From the NCBI GenBank assembly GCA_964625865.1, contig CAZVEV010000021.1:1-38101 (forward strand): a DNA stretch of 38,101 bases, given 5' to 3'. The translations under genes and the position numbers were made by a program. Under the pieces are notes generated by a model. The model was not told where the DNA came from and did no database searches. It was given only the letters and a program-made list of their open reading frames with translations. Numbering within the stretch: the stretch's first letter is position 1; each line of letters opens with the position of its first letter. Positions 1 to 7,355 of this stretch are shown in pieces. This DNA comes from CAZVEV01 sp964625865 (lineage in GTDB: Bacteria; Planctomycetota; Phycisphaerae; SM23-33).

Positions 1-33
1 GGACCAGACTGTAAACCATGTACCGGCTTGAAA

Positions 34-60
34 GGACTGTCAGCCCGTTGGGCTGAGTCC
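34..60. terminator. stem-loop near the left edge
   Basis: GGACT, then CAGCCC, a GTT loop, GGGCTG and AGTCC form a stem with a 2-nt bulge. No T-run follows. It could end a gene lying to the left of the window or be a leader structure; nothing else in bases 1-85 is recognisable. Confidence 0.3.
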
Positions 61-85
61 GAACTCGCAATCCTGTGACCCGGGC

Positions 86-114
86 TTCACTTGCCTCGTC
101 CCAACCGCTACAAT
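86..114 (+). promoter_or_regulatory. candidate sigma-70-type promoter of the STN-domain gene
   Basis: TTCACT (86-91) and TACAAT (109-114) are separated by exactly 17 nt and lie about 55 nt upstream of the ATG at 170. The -10 box matches consensus at five of six positions, the -35 at four. Inference from sequence only. Confidence 0.4.
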
Positions 115-169
115 CGTCCCCTATGCGGCCGGGGTGATTTCGGCCAATTGCGACGACGGAAAGACAGAT

Positions 170-1324
170 ATGACGAAACGCATTCTGACGGCAACAGTAT
201 GTGTGTGTCTGGCCGCGGCTGCGCCGTCCGCAGTCGCGGCCGACAACGCCCAGGCGTTGCGGAAACTCGACGAGACCATCCAAGCCGCCTTCGACGACGT
301 GCCGCTCAAGACGGCCGTCGAGTATCTCAGCGTGCGGTCCGGCCTGAAGATCGACGTCAACTGGCGCTTGCTGGGCAAGCTCAAGATCGCCAAGGACACG
401 CCCGTGATCTTCGAACTGTCGAAACACTCGGTGCGGACGTGTTTTGACGTGCTCTGTGCGGTCATCGGCGGCGACAAGATGACCTGGACGCTCGAAGACG
501 GGACCGTCAAGATCTCCACCACCGCCAACTTGGTCCATTGGCGGACGATGCGGACGCACAGCATTCGCGCTGCGGCGATGGCGTGCAACGTGACCAATGC
601 TGATCTCGCCGAGCGCCTGGCGCAGTTGATCCGCGCCACGCAGAACGTCTCGTTCCGCCAGCAGGGCAGCAGGATCACCGTTGGGGCCACCCTCGCCGGT
701 CATCGCAAGGTCGAACGCCTGCTGAAACTCTGCGAGAAGGGCCCCGCCGCGGGAAGCCGCTCGGACCTGACCCGCCTCCGCGTCCGGCTGGCCGTCAAGA
801 CGCTGCCCGAGGTCAACTTCGTCGATACGCCCCTGAAACTCGTCGTCACGTTTCTGCAGAACATGACCGGCCAGGGCGTCGTGGTGGACTGGCCCGCCCT
901 GAAAGCCGCCGGAATCACCGCCAAGAGCACCGTCAGTCTGAATCTCAAGAACGTCAGCGCGCTGAAAGTGCTCGACCGCATCGTCGAGGAACTGGATCCC
1001 ACCGAGAAGAAGATCGAGACCACCGTCATCGCAGACGCGGGAGTCATGATGATCACCACTCCGGCCGTCGCGACCACGCAGGTGTATTCGGTGGCGTTCG
1101 ACCTGCTTCCTGTCAGCCGGAGGGACGGCACGGCGGCAACGGCCAAGACCGCCAAGTCGATCGCCGACCAGATCAAGTCCCTGATGGGCACAAAGGCCTG
1201 GGCAGGCGGCCGAAAGGTCCTCGTCCCCGTCGGCCGCACGCGACTGATCTGCATCAACACCGTCAAGAACATCCGCGCCGTCTCGGACCGAATCGACATG
1301 CTCTGGGGCCAGAAGACGCGGTAG
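170..1324 (+). CDS. exported protein with two secretin/TonB short N-terminal (STN-like) domains
   Basis: A 384-residue protein with a clear signal peptide: basic MTKR, a hydrophobic stretch, then likely cleavage after AVA at about residue 23. Two related segments follow the pattern of secretin/TonB short domains, with a PLK motif followed by an amphipathic helix and a beta strand: FDDVPLKTAVEYLSVRSGL at about residues 41-59, and VDTPLKLVVTFLQNMTG in the second half. Each is followed by strands and a domain with isolated short helices. No secretin channel domain is present, so it is probably a periplasmic or envelope protein-interaction module, a common architecture in planctomycetes. The ATG at 170 is preferred over an in-frame start at 134 because it begins the signal peptide and has a purine-rich GGAAAG just upstream. 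It is transcribed toward the kinase gene. Precise function unknown. Confidence 0.8.
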   Translation: MTKRILTATVCVCLAAAAPSAVAADNAQALRKLDETIQAAFDDVPLKTAVEYLSVRSGLKIDVNWRLLGKLKIAKDTPVIFELSKHSVRTCFDVLCAVIGGDKMTWTLEDGTVKISTTANLVHWRTMRTHSIRAAAMACNVTNADLAERLAQLIRATQNVSFRQQGSRITVGATLAGHRKVERLLKLCEKGPAAGSRSDLTRLRVRLAVKTLPEVNFVDTPLKLVVTFLQNMTGQGVVVDWPALKAAGITAKSTVSLNLKNVSALKVLDRIVEELDPTEKKIETTVIADAGVMMITTPAVATTQVYSVAFDLLPVSRRDGTAATAKTAKSIADQIKSLMGTKAWAGGRKVLVPVGRTRLICINTVKNIRAVSDRIDMLWGQKTR

Positions 1325-1350
1325 GCTCGCCCTTGGGCGGCCCGACAGGC

Positions 1351-1445
1351 GGGTGCCGTGGGCTGCGAAGCGAAGCGGAGCAACCACGTCTTCTTCATCC
1401 AAGGAAACGTGGTTGCTTCGCTTCGCTCCGCAGCCCACGGCACCC
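1351..1445. repeat. 39-bp near-perfect inverted repeat between convergent genes
   Basis: Arms 1351-1389 and 1407-1445 begin GGGTGCCGTGGGCTGCGAAG and match at 37 of 39 positions around a 17-nt spacer. It sits between the stop of the STN-domain gene (1324) and the stop of the kinase gene (1469). It could act as a bidirectional terminator. Its length and near-perfection also suit a REP/MITE-like dispersed repeat. No T-tract flanks the stem. Confidence 0.85.
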
Positions 1446-1468
1446 GTGGAGAACACGAGGTCGCGCCC

Positions 1469-2581
1469 CTACGCGTGTCCGGTGAACATCGCCACCAGGG
1501 CCGCCGCTGTGGGCGGGCGGCCGGCGGGGTCTTTGGCCAGGCCCGCGGTCAGGGCGGCGTTGACGTCGAGCGTCTGGTTGCGCAGCGTGCGGAACGGGTG
1601 GTGAAGCACCTGGAACTGGACGTTGCCCTCGGCCAGCACGAGGCGATGGCCGGCGAGGCACTCGTAGAGGACGTTGGCGAAACTGTACAGGTCGCTTGCC
1701 TGGGTCAACTGCTTTCCGCCGAACTGCTCGGGCGAGGCGTAGATGGGGGTCTGGCTGGTCAGGTCCGGATCGTGGCCCATGGCGTCGTGGATTTCCCGTG
1801 CAATGCCGAAATCCATGAGCTTCGCCGTCCCGGCCGGCGTGACCATGATGTTGCCCGGCTTGAGGTCGCCATGGAGCACACCGCGAATCGTCCGCCCGTC
1901 GGGGTCGGTGTACGTCGTGCTGTGGGCGAAGTCCAGGGCGGCGGCGATCTGGTCCGCGATCAAGGCGATGTCCGACCAGGCCATCGGCTTGCCCTTGCGG
2001 TCGGCGAGCATCTCCTGCAGCGTTCGTCCGTTGACGAACTCCATGACGACGAAGTGCACCTCGGCGTCGGTGTGGAAGGAGTAGAGCTTGCAGATGTTGG
2101 GATGGTCGAGTTGGCGGCCGATCTTGGCCTCGCGCTGGAGGGTGGCGATGGCCTTGGCGTTGTTGGCCAGTTCGCGCGGCAGGGCCTTGATGGCCACCGC
2201 GTGGCCGGTGTTGACGTCGCGCGCCTTCCAGACCTCGCCCATTCCCCCCAGTCCCAGGGGCCTCGGGCCCAGTATGCGCCACTGACCGGCCAGGACCTGC
2301 CCCGGCCTCAGACGCCGCCCGTTGGCCTTCGCACGAGGCACCGGCGGGCCGTAGGGGGGCAGCGTGTCGTGGTCTTCCACGCCGAAGTGACGCGTCTCGG
2401 CCTGGCTGCGGATGGCGCGGTCAAGGTCCTCGGACAACTCAAATTCGTCGGCGTCCGTGTGTTGGGTGTCCGCATCGGCAAGTGAGTCGGGCGCGGAGTC
2501 AGGCCGGTCGACCTCGGCGGGCGTGACGTGCTGTTCAGAATTGTCGGGGACGCCGGGATGTCCGTTCGTGCTGCAACCCAT
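1469..2581 (-). CDS. soluble serine/threonine protein kinase (Hanks type)
   Basis: This 370-residue protein phosphorylates protein Ser/Thr using ATP. Residues 1-95 are acidic and apparently disordered; the kinase domain fills about 98-368. Visible motifs are the glycine loop GLGGMG (110-115), the VAIK lysine (132), the helix-C glutamate (151), HGDLKPGN (237-244), DFG (257-259) and SPEQ (283-286). The catalytic-loop Arg of HRD is replaced by Gly, so this is a non-RD kinase; the catalytic Asp and the Lys and Asn after it are kept. It ends right after the kinase fold with no transmembrane helix and no sensor domain, unlike many PknB-type enzymes, so it is probably cytosolic. An AGGA lies upstream of the ATG, and a TTGAAC-17-TAGACT promoter is at 2630-2658. 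Substrate unknown. Confidence 0.92.
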   Translation of the reverse strand: MGCSTNGHPGVPDNSEQHVTPAEVDRPDSAPDSLADADTQHTDADEFELSEDLDRAIRSQAETRHFGVEDHDTLPPYGPPVPRAKANGRRLRPGQVLAGQWRILGPRPLGLGGMGEVWKARDVNTGHAVAIKALPRELANNAKAIATLQREAKIGRQLDHPNICKLYSFHTDAEVHFVVMEFVNGRTLQEMLADRKGKPMAWSDIALIADQIAAALDFAHSTTYTDPDGRTIRGVLHGDLKPGNIMVTPAGTAKLMDFGIAREIHDAMGHDPDLTSQTPIYASPEQFGGKQLTQASDLYSFANVLYECLAGHRLVLAEGNVQFQVLHHPFRTLRNQTLDVNAALTAGLAKDPAGRPPTAAALVAMFTGHA

Positions 2582-2629
2582 CGAGTCGGTTCCTGCTCCC
2601 AGATGACAGGGCCCACATCAGCGACCGCA

Positions 2630-2658
2630 AGTCTACGCTCGCTCGGGCGAATGTTCAA
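2630..2658 (-). promoter_or_regulatory. candidate promoter of the kinase gene
   Basis: On the minus strand TTGAAC (2658-2653) and TAGACT (2635-2630) are separated by 17 nt and lie about 50 nt upstream of the kinase ATG at 2581. Confidence 0.45.
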
Positions 2659-2750
2659 GCCTCCACCCGCCCTGTGCCAGGGCGATCGCATCTTATTCTC
2701 CGGCCGAAAACTGACCAAGACAGGAAGAAACAGAACCGAAGACGGCAGAC

Positions 2751-2970
2751 ACAACAGAAACAACAGCAACAACCCTAGCCGCAGATTTCGCAGATCAGAA
2801 ACCGAAAAGAAGGAGCAGAAGAAGGTGAATTACGGAAACGGCGAAAACGGAAACGGATAAGACGACTTTGTGATCATCTCTCCGTTCAAATCATCTTTCT
2901 GTTTACTGTTTCTTCAAATCTGCGTCATCTGCGAAATCTGCGGCTAGAGCCGTTGTTGTTTCTTCTGTTG
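2751..2970. repeat. inverted-repeat element in an AT-richer intergenic stretch
   Basis: The 721-base gap between the kinase and the propeller gene contains no convincing gene. Its centre has a perfect 21-bp inverted repeat: CTAGCCGCAGATTTCGCAGA plus T at 2775-2795, with its complement at 2927-2947. Related CAACAGAAACAACAGCAACA-type sequence extends the outer ends (about 2751-2774 and 2948-2970). Between the arms are purine-rich GAAAACGG repeats (about 2832-2857). The CGCAGAT motif also recurs next to the right arm (GATGACGCAGATT when read on the minus strand). The lower GC than the surroundings suggests an inserted, non-coding mobile repeat. Confidence 0.75.
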
Positions 2971-3189
2971 CTTTCTCTTTCACTTCTGTGTTTTGGATGA
3001 TTCTCCGGCAAAGAGTCCAGATGCGTAAGCCCTGTGCAGGGCGATGTGGTGCCGGCAGAAACTTTTTTCAAACTCATCTCAGCCGGTGCCATTCTAGCTG
3101 TCACCGCCCCCGGATACCGTTGAGATCAGTTGGGGGCCGCTTCGGGTACCAAAATGCGTCCCGGGCGTGTCACGGGGGGGGCACGTTCG

Positions 3190-3216
3190 GGACGCGACAT
3201 ATTGCGCATCGCGTCC
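3190..3216. repeat. short palindrome upstream of the propeller gene
   Basis: GGACGCGA (3190-3197) and TCGCGTCC (3209-3216) form a perfect 8-bp stem around CATATTGCGCA. The loop resembles the CGACATGTTGCGCG core of the palindromic repeat at 6751-6775, so it may be a decayed relative. It lies 87 bp before the ATG at 3303 and could be a regulatory site or leader hairpin. Confidence 0.5.
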
Positions 3217-3302
3217 ATCCTTCAGCCGAGCGAAGTGGCCAAAAGGAGTAATCCCTGATACGCTGTGCGTCGGCAATTGCGCCGGACCGGAGAGACTGAA
3301 CC

Positions 3303-5804
3303 ATGCACACCGCGCGTCGAACACGCTACGAATGCCCCGCCGTCCTCGTCGGCCTTCTGATAGCCCTGGCTTGTGGACCGGCCCGCTCGGTATCGGCTGG
3401 GCCGCCTGCCGTGAAGTCCGTCCAGCCGATCTGCATCTCCGGACGCTATCCGCACCTGGCGATGTTCAACAAGAACGGTGAGTGCGGCACGGGCGCGGTA
3501 GTGCCCTGGGCGGGCAAGCTCTGGGTCGTTACCTACGCTCCGCACCATCCCCGCGGCGGGGACGACAAGCTGTACGAGATCGACGCGTCGCTGACCCAGA
3601 CCATCCGGCCCGAGTCGATCGGGGGCACGCCGGCTAACCGCCTGATCCACCGCGAGTCCAAGCAGTTGTTCATCGGGCCGTACTGCATCGACGCCAAGGG
3701 CGCCGTCCGGGTGATACCCTACAGCAAGGCTCTGGGCCGACCGACCGCCAGCGCACGTCACCTGACCGACCCGGCTAACAAGATCTACACATTCACGATG
3801 GAGGAGGGGCTGTACGAGATCGACGTGCACTCGCTGGATGTCAGGACGATCCACCCCGACACGCATGCCAAGGGGGCCAAGGACTACCTGCCGGGCTACC
3901 ACGGCAAGGGCGGCTACAGCGGGCAGGGGCGCCTGGTGGTGGCCAACAACGGATACAAGGGCAGGGGCATGCACGAGTCGTTCTACGATTACTCCGGCTG
4001 TCTGGCCGAGTGGAACGGCAAGGACTGGACCGTGCTGGCCCGTGACCAGCATTGCGAGGTCACCGGGCCGGGCGGGATCTACGGCAATGCGAAGGATACC
4101 GATCCGCTCTGGGCGACCGGGTGGGACAAGCGCTCGCTGCTGATCCAACTGTGCGACGGAGGGAAGTGGCACAGATTCCGCGTCCCGTTCGCCGACTACT
4201 CCTACGTCGCCCGCCACGGGTGGCATACCGAGTGGCCGCGCATCCGCCAGGTCGTGCCCGCCTCCGGCAAACGGCCGCCCAAACTGCTGATGAACCTGCA
4301 CGGGGCGTGGATCGACTTCCCGATCACGTTCTCGGCGGGCAACACGGCGGGCCTGCGGCCGATCGGCTCGTATGTGAAGATCACCGGCGATTTCTGTGAC
4401 TGGAACGGGCGGATCGTCTTCGGCTGCGACGATACAGCCAAGTCGGCCTTCTCCGGCGCGGGGTTTGACACGCTGAACCGACTGAACGGTCAGTCGCAAT
4501 CGAATCTCTGGTTCACCACGTGGAAGGGGCTGTACGAGGCGGGCCTGCCGGTCGGCTGGGGCGGCCCCTGGCTGGGCGATGACGTCAAGGCCGCCGCGCC
4601 CAGCGACCCGTACCACTTCGCCGGGTACGGTCCGAAGCGCGTACTCCACCTGTCGCATGACACCGATGCGACGGTGACGTTCTCGCTCGAACTGGACAAG
4701 GCAGGCAAGGGGACATGGACACCCGGTCCGAGCGTGAAGGTGGCGGCCAAGGGATACACCTTTCTGCTGCTGGACGAGTCGACGCAGGCCGAGTGGGTCC
4801 GCCTGAAGACCGATCGGGACGCCAAGGGCGTGACGGCGTACTTCCACTACGGCCTGAGTGCCGGAGCGGCCGGCGAGGACAAACGGCTGTTCGCCGCCCT
4901 GCCCGACGCCGCCAAACCGGGCGATCACAGCGTGGGCATCGTCCGGGTCCGCGGGGCGGATATGGGCACGCTGCAGTTCGTCTCGCAACAGGTCGATGCG
5001 GCCGGGCGGGTGACCGGCTCGTCATACTACGAGATCGGGCCGGACATGCGCCTGACGGCCAAGCCCGACGACGCCAAGGCCCGCAAGTATCTCGAGGACC
5101 GCGGACAGGTAAAGAAGCTGAACTTCACCATCGACGACGCGTCGATCATCGTCACCGAGCGTAAGAAGCGGTTCCGCTTGCCGAAGGGCTCGGACGCCTA
5201 CGACAAGGCGTGGCCCGGATCCCTGCCGCGCGACGTGCGGGAGGTCGTCACCGAGCGGTCGCTGCTGAACGCGCATGGCACGTTCTACATGCTGCCCCGC
5301 ACCAACTCCGGCGGCATCGCGGGGATCAAGCCCATCTGCACGCACAACCGGCGGATTACGGACTTCTGCTCGTGGCGAGGCCTGCTGGTCATCGCGGGAA
5401 CCAACGCCTCCGCCAAGGCGGACGGACACTACGTACGCGGCAGCGACGGCAAGGCGGGGCTGTGGTTCGGCGACATCGACGACCTGTGGAAACTCGGCAA
5501 GCCGCGCGGGGTCGGCGGACCGTGGAGCGGAACGGCCGTCAAGGTTGACGTTCCGTCGGATCCGTACCTTATGACCGGCTATGACACCAAGACGCTGACA
5601 CTGTCGCACGATGCGGCGGGGGCCGTGACGTTCACCGTGGAGGTCGATTTCGTCCGGGATGGTAGTTGGAAGGTCTACAAGCGTCTGACCGTCAAGCCGG
5701 GCCAGGCCCTGAGCCACGTGTTCCCCACCGGCTACTCGGCCCACTGGGTGCGTCTCCGGGCTGATGCCGCCTGCAAGGCTACCGCTCGATTCGTCTACGA
5801 ATAG
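3303..5804 (+). CDS. large exported beta-propeller-like protein with an internal duplication
   Basis: An 833-residue protein with an N-terminal signal peptide: basic start, hydrophobic VGLLIALACGPA, cleavage probably after SVSA at about residue 32. The first half is rich in short strands with Gly, Trp and Asp turns (LYEIDA, LYEIDVHSLDV, KLWVVTYAP), as in propeller folds. A module of about 150 residues occurs twice, once near residues 345-520 and once at the C-terminus. Shared landmarks in order are DFCDWNGRIVF/DFCSWRGLLVI, GGPW, PSDPY, LSHD, a V-TF-(V/L)E strand, and a final WVRL with a strand ending in YE or YG. I recognise no catalytic motif. Start: GGAGAG eight bases before the ATG. It stands alone, followed immediately by a MITE-like element whose 9-bp target duplication lies at the stop codon. 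Function unknown; extracytoplasmic binding or scaffold role is inference. Confidence 0.82.
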   Translation: MHTARRTRYECPAVLVGLLIALACGPARSVSAGPPAVKSVQPICISGRYPHLAMFNKNGECGTGAVVPWAGKLWVVTYAPHHPRGGDDKLYEIDASLTQTIRPESIGGTPANRLIHRESKQLFIGPYCIDAKGAVRVIPYSKALGRPTASARHLTDPANKIYTFTMEEGLYEIDVHSLDVRTIHPDTHAKGAKDYLPGYHGKGGYSGQGRLVVANNGYKGRGMHESFYDYSGCLAEWNGKDWTVLARDQHCEVTGPGGIYGNAKDTDPLWATGWDKRSLLIQLCDGGKWHRFRVPFADYSYVARHGWHTEWPRIRQVVPASGKRPPKLLMNLHGAWIDFPITFSAGNTAGLRPIGSYVKITGDFCDWNGRIVFGCDDTAKSAFSGAGFDTLNRLNGQSQSNLWFTTWKGLYEAGLPVGWGGPWLGDDVKAAAPSDPYHFAGYGPKRVLHLSHDTDATVTFSLELDKAGKGTWTPGPSVKVAAKGYTFLLLDESTQAEWVRLKTDRDAKGVTAYFHYGLSAGAAGEDKRLFAALPDAAKPGDHSVGIVRVRGADMGTLQFVSQQVDAAGRVTGSSYYEIGPDMRLTAKPDDAKARKYLEDRGQVKKLNFTIDDASIIVTERKKRFRLPKGSDAYDKAWPGSLPRDVREVVTERSLLNAHGTFYMLPRTNSGGIAGIKPICTHNRRITDFCSWRGLLVIAGTNASAKADGHYVRGSDGKAGLWFGDIDDLWKLGKPRGVGGPWSGTAVKVDVPSDPYLMTGYDTKTLTLSHDAAGAVTFTVEVDFVRDGSWKVYKRLTVKPGQALSHVFPTGYSAHWVRLRADAACKATARFVYE

Positions 5805-5813
5805 ACCTCCGTC
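5805..5813. repeat. left target-site duplication of the MITE-like element
   Basis: ACCTCCGTC occurs immediately outside both ends of the element at 5814-6108 (also 6109-6117). Two more matching bases (GG) extend it if element and target share them. Confidence 0.7.
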
Positions 5814-6108
5814 GGGTGCAGCCCACTTGAGTAGGTAATCTGTTCGGTGCAGGCCCGAAGGGCCGTCCGATCTTAGCCGGGCCCGGCAGGGCCCGGTACG
5901 GACCCCACTCAAAGGGCTTAGCCCTGAAAGGGCGACAGAGGTCGCCGCAACAGGGCGACTCGTCCCGACTTTCTGCCGGCCCTGGGGGCGTGGGGGGGCG
6001 CGGGACATGCGTACCGGGCCCTCCCGGGCCCGGCTAAGATCGGTCAGCCCTTCGGGCCTGCACCAGACCGGTTCGTCATCGCTGGACCTACTCAAGAGGG
6101 ATGCACCC
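5814..6108. mobile_element. MITE-like element with nested inverted repeats and 9-bp target duplication
   Basis: Outer ends at 5814-5836 and 6086-6108 are imperfect inverses (GGGTGCA, CCC, CTTGAGTAGGT shared; 21 of 23 positions). A second, inner inverted repeat of about 56 bp (5846-5901 and 6009-6064, 52 of 56 matching) contains CCGATCTTAGCCGGGCCCGG. The centre holds short GGGCTTAGCCC and GGGCGAC motifs. The element is flanked by perfect 9-bp direct repeats, as expected for transposition by a DDE transposase acting in trans. It contains no credible gene. A shorter relative with the same ends is at 9047-9224. Confidence 0.8.
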
Positions 6109-6117
6109 ACCTCCGTC
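6109..6117. repeat. right target-site duplication
   Basis: ACCTCCGTC, identical to 5805-5813, directly abuts the right end of the MITE-like element. From here to 6373 I see no gene; there is a perfect 12-bp palindrome GCAGGCGCCTGC near 6308-6319, but nothing assignable. Confidence 0.7.
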
Positions 6118-6373
6118 GGTCGGCGCGGTCAGCTTCTCGTGACAGGCGGACCTCGACCGCCACAGCGTGGGGGCTTCCTGCCCAGCCGGACGCCCTGGCA
6201 CGCACGAGGCCGTGGCCTAAGCGACGATCCGGCGGCCGAAGGGGGAAGGGGTCGGGTAGAGACGCGGCATGCGGCTAGAGGGCGTCTATGGAGCTTGGCC
6301 GGGACGCAGGCGCCTGCGGCCTGACCACGTGCCCTCTCTTCCCGGCCGCCCCCCGCTTGGGCTCCGGGCAGGA

Positions 6374-6388
6374 ATCGTGTTGCACGAT
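6374..6388. promoter_or_regulatory. palindromic operator candidate over a -35 box
   Basis: ATCGTG-TTG-CACGAT is a perfect 6-bp inverted repeat whose centre overlaps the -35 hexamer (6380-6385) of the promoter below. This is the usual placement of a repressor site. The nearby XRE regulator is one candidate ligand; that link is inference. Confidence 0.45.
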
Positions 6389-6408
6389 GGGGGCGGGCAA
6401 GGTATGGT
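6380..6408 (+). promoter_or_regulatory. candidate promoter of the short gene at 6451
   Basis: TTGCAC (6380-6385) and TATGGT (6403-6408) are 17 nt apart, about 42 nt upstream of the ATG at 6451. Confidence 0.45.
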
Positions 6409-6450
6409 CTCGCGTGGGTAGTCTGCGGGTCGTCAACAAGGGATAGATTC

Positions 6451-6693
6451 ATGGCGGGTGATGTAAACGCCGTACCTCTCCGGGTGGGTTCTTTGCGCAG
6501 TGACGAAGACGCCCTCCGCAAAGACGTTCACGCACTGATCGACCGTCTGCCGGGCGAAATCCTGGCGGGAATCAGGCCGGTCCTGGCGAAATACGCGACG
6601 CTGCAGCCGGCAGGCGCGCACCGGACGGAGGGGGGACGAAGGACAATCCGCTATCCGCGGGGCCCATGCCGCAGTCAGGATCGGCCCCGCTGA
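6451..6693 (+). CDS. small hypothetical protein
   Basis: This would be an 80-residue protein. Residues 20-52 (DEDALRKDVHALIDRLPGEI and onward to VLAKYATLQ) read as two amphipathic helices. A LIDRLP segment resembles the short helical pattern in some antitoxin-like or regulatory small proteins, but this is only a pattern and no family is assigned. Residues 53-80 are Arg/Gly-rich without structure and may be a run-on after loss of the original end. Support for coding: AAGGGA (6438-6443) seven bases before the ATG, and a promoter with a palindrome upstream. It ends ten bases before a palindromic repeat and converges on the XRE gene. It belongs spatially to the island of small regulatory genes at 6.4-9.0 kb. 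Confidence 0.55.
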   Translation: MAGDVNAVPLRVGSLRSDEDALRKDVHALIDRLPGEILAGIRPVLAKYATLQPAGAHRTEGGRRTIRYPRGPCRSQDRPR

Positions 6694-6702
6694 GACTGAT
6701 TG

Positions 6703-6775
6703 GCAGGGCGTGCAACTTGTTGCACGCGGAATGGGTGGGATGACGTTCGCGCGTGCGACATGTTGCGCGCCCTAC
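6703..6775. repeat. GTAGGGCGTGCAAC-family palindromic repeat, copy 1
   Basis: The left end GCAGGGCGTGCAACTTGTTG with CACGC (6703-6727) and right end GCGTGCGACATGTTGCGCGC with CCTAC (6751-6775) are inverted relative to one another. Each end is also a small palindrome in itself. The layout matches the copy at 11641-11713. It lies exactly between the stop of the short + gene (6693) and the stop of the XRE gene (6783). Confidence 0.8.
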
Positions 6776-6782
6776 GGTCGCC

Positions 6783-7220
6783 TCAGGCTGAATCGGCCTG
6801 CGAAGCCGCGTCGTCGGTGGTCTCGGGGTCCTCGACGGCGGCGGCGATCTCAGCCGCCGCGTTGGCGCCGGCGTCGGAGCCCCCGGCCTGCAGGCCCATG
6901 GCGAAGGCCCAGATCTTCGCCCGCTCAACGCGTCCCACGCCGCGCATCGCGTTGATGACCTGGACCTCTTCCATCGTCAGGTTGACCGTATCGGCCGCCT
7001 GGGGCTCGGCAGGGGGGGTCCAGAGCGCCTCCGGCTCGAGGATCAGCACGTCGGCGATGGCGCGGGCCAACTCCTCGCTGGGACGCAACACGCCGCGCTC
7101 GATGTCGCTGATCGTCACCCGATTCCGCCCTACACGCAGGGCCAACTCATCCTGGTTCATGCCAGCCGCCCGGCGGGCATGAGACATCAGTTTGCCATCG
7201 AAGTTCATTCGCATCGCCAC
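6783..7220 (-). CDS. XRE-family helix-turn-helix transcriptional regulator
   Basis: A 145-residue DNA-binding protein. Residues 10-60 form a Cro/C1-type HTH: KLMSHARRAAGMNQDELA, then VGRNRVTISDIERG as turn and recognition helix, then a final helix. Residues 78-110 (NLTMEEVQVINAMRGVGRVE) are a second helical segment, probably for dimerisation or ligand contact; the tail is acidic and Ala-rich. Start: GTG at 7220, with GGAG seven bases upstream; ATGs at 7214 and 7208 are in frame but too close to that ribosome site. It is divergent from the zinc-ribbon/sigma operon and shares a 181-bp intergenic region containing two identical 14-bp sites, so regulation of that operon and of itself is likely. 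Confident as regulator; target is inference. Confidence 0.9.
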   Translation of the reverse strand: MAMRMNFDGKLMSHARRAAGMNQDELALRVGRNRVTISDIERGVLRPSEELARAIADVLILEPEALWTPPAEPQAADTVNLTMEEVQVINAMRGVGRVERAKIWAFAMGLQAGGSDAGANAAAEIAAAVEDPETTDDAASQADSA

Positions 7221-7296
7221 AATTCTACTCCCACAAACCGCTTACCTGCAAGGGGGTTGCGGACACCCCGCCACGGAGAATTTCAGGGCGTGTCGC

Positions 7297-7310
7297 ATGT
7301 CGCCCTACAT
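7297..7310. promoter_or_regulatory. 14-bp direct repeat, site 1 (operator or repeat remnant)
   Basis: ATGTCGCCCTACAT, identical to 7362-7375. It is also the right half of an AGGGCG...CGCCCT palindrome (7285-7306). It lies on the XRE side of the divergent intergenic region. The AGGGCG...CGCCCTAC ends resemble the dispersed palindromic repeats, so it may be a decayed repeat reused as a binding site. Confidence 0.5.
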
Positions 7311-7355
7311 TTTGGTTGTCCGGCTAAGATTCAGGCCAACAAAAACGCATTTTCA

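Noticed and set aside
3222..4988. A 588-codon minus-strand open frame opposite the propeller protein
   Set aside because: The + strand protein has signal peptide, repeats and a ribosome site; the opposite frame has none.
5022..6110. A minus-strand open frame through the MITE-like element
   Set aside because: It combines antisense of the propeller gene and non-coding repeat; no gene-like features.
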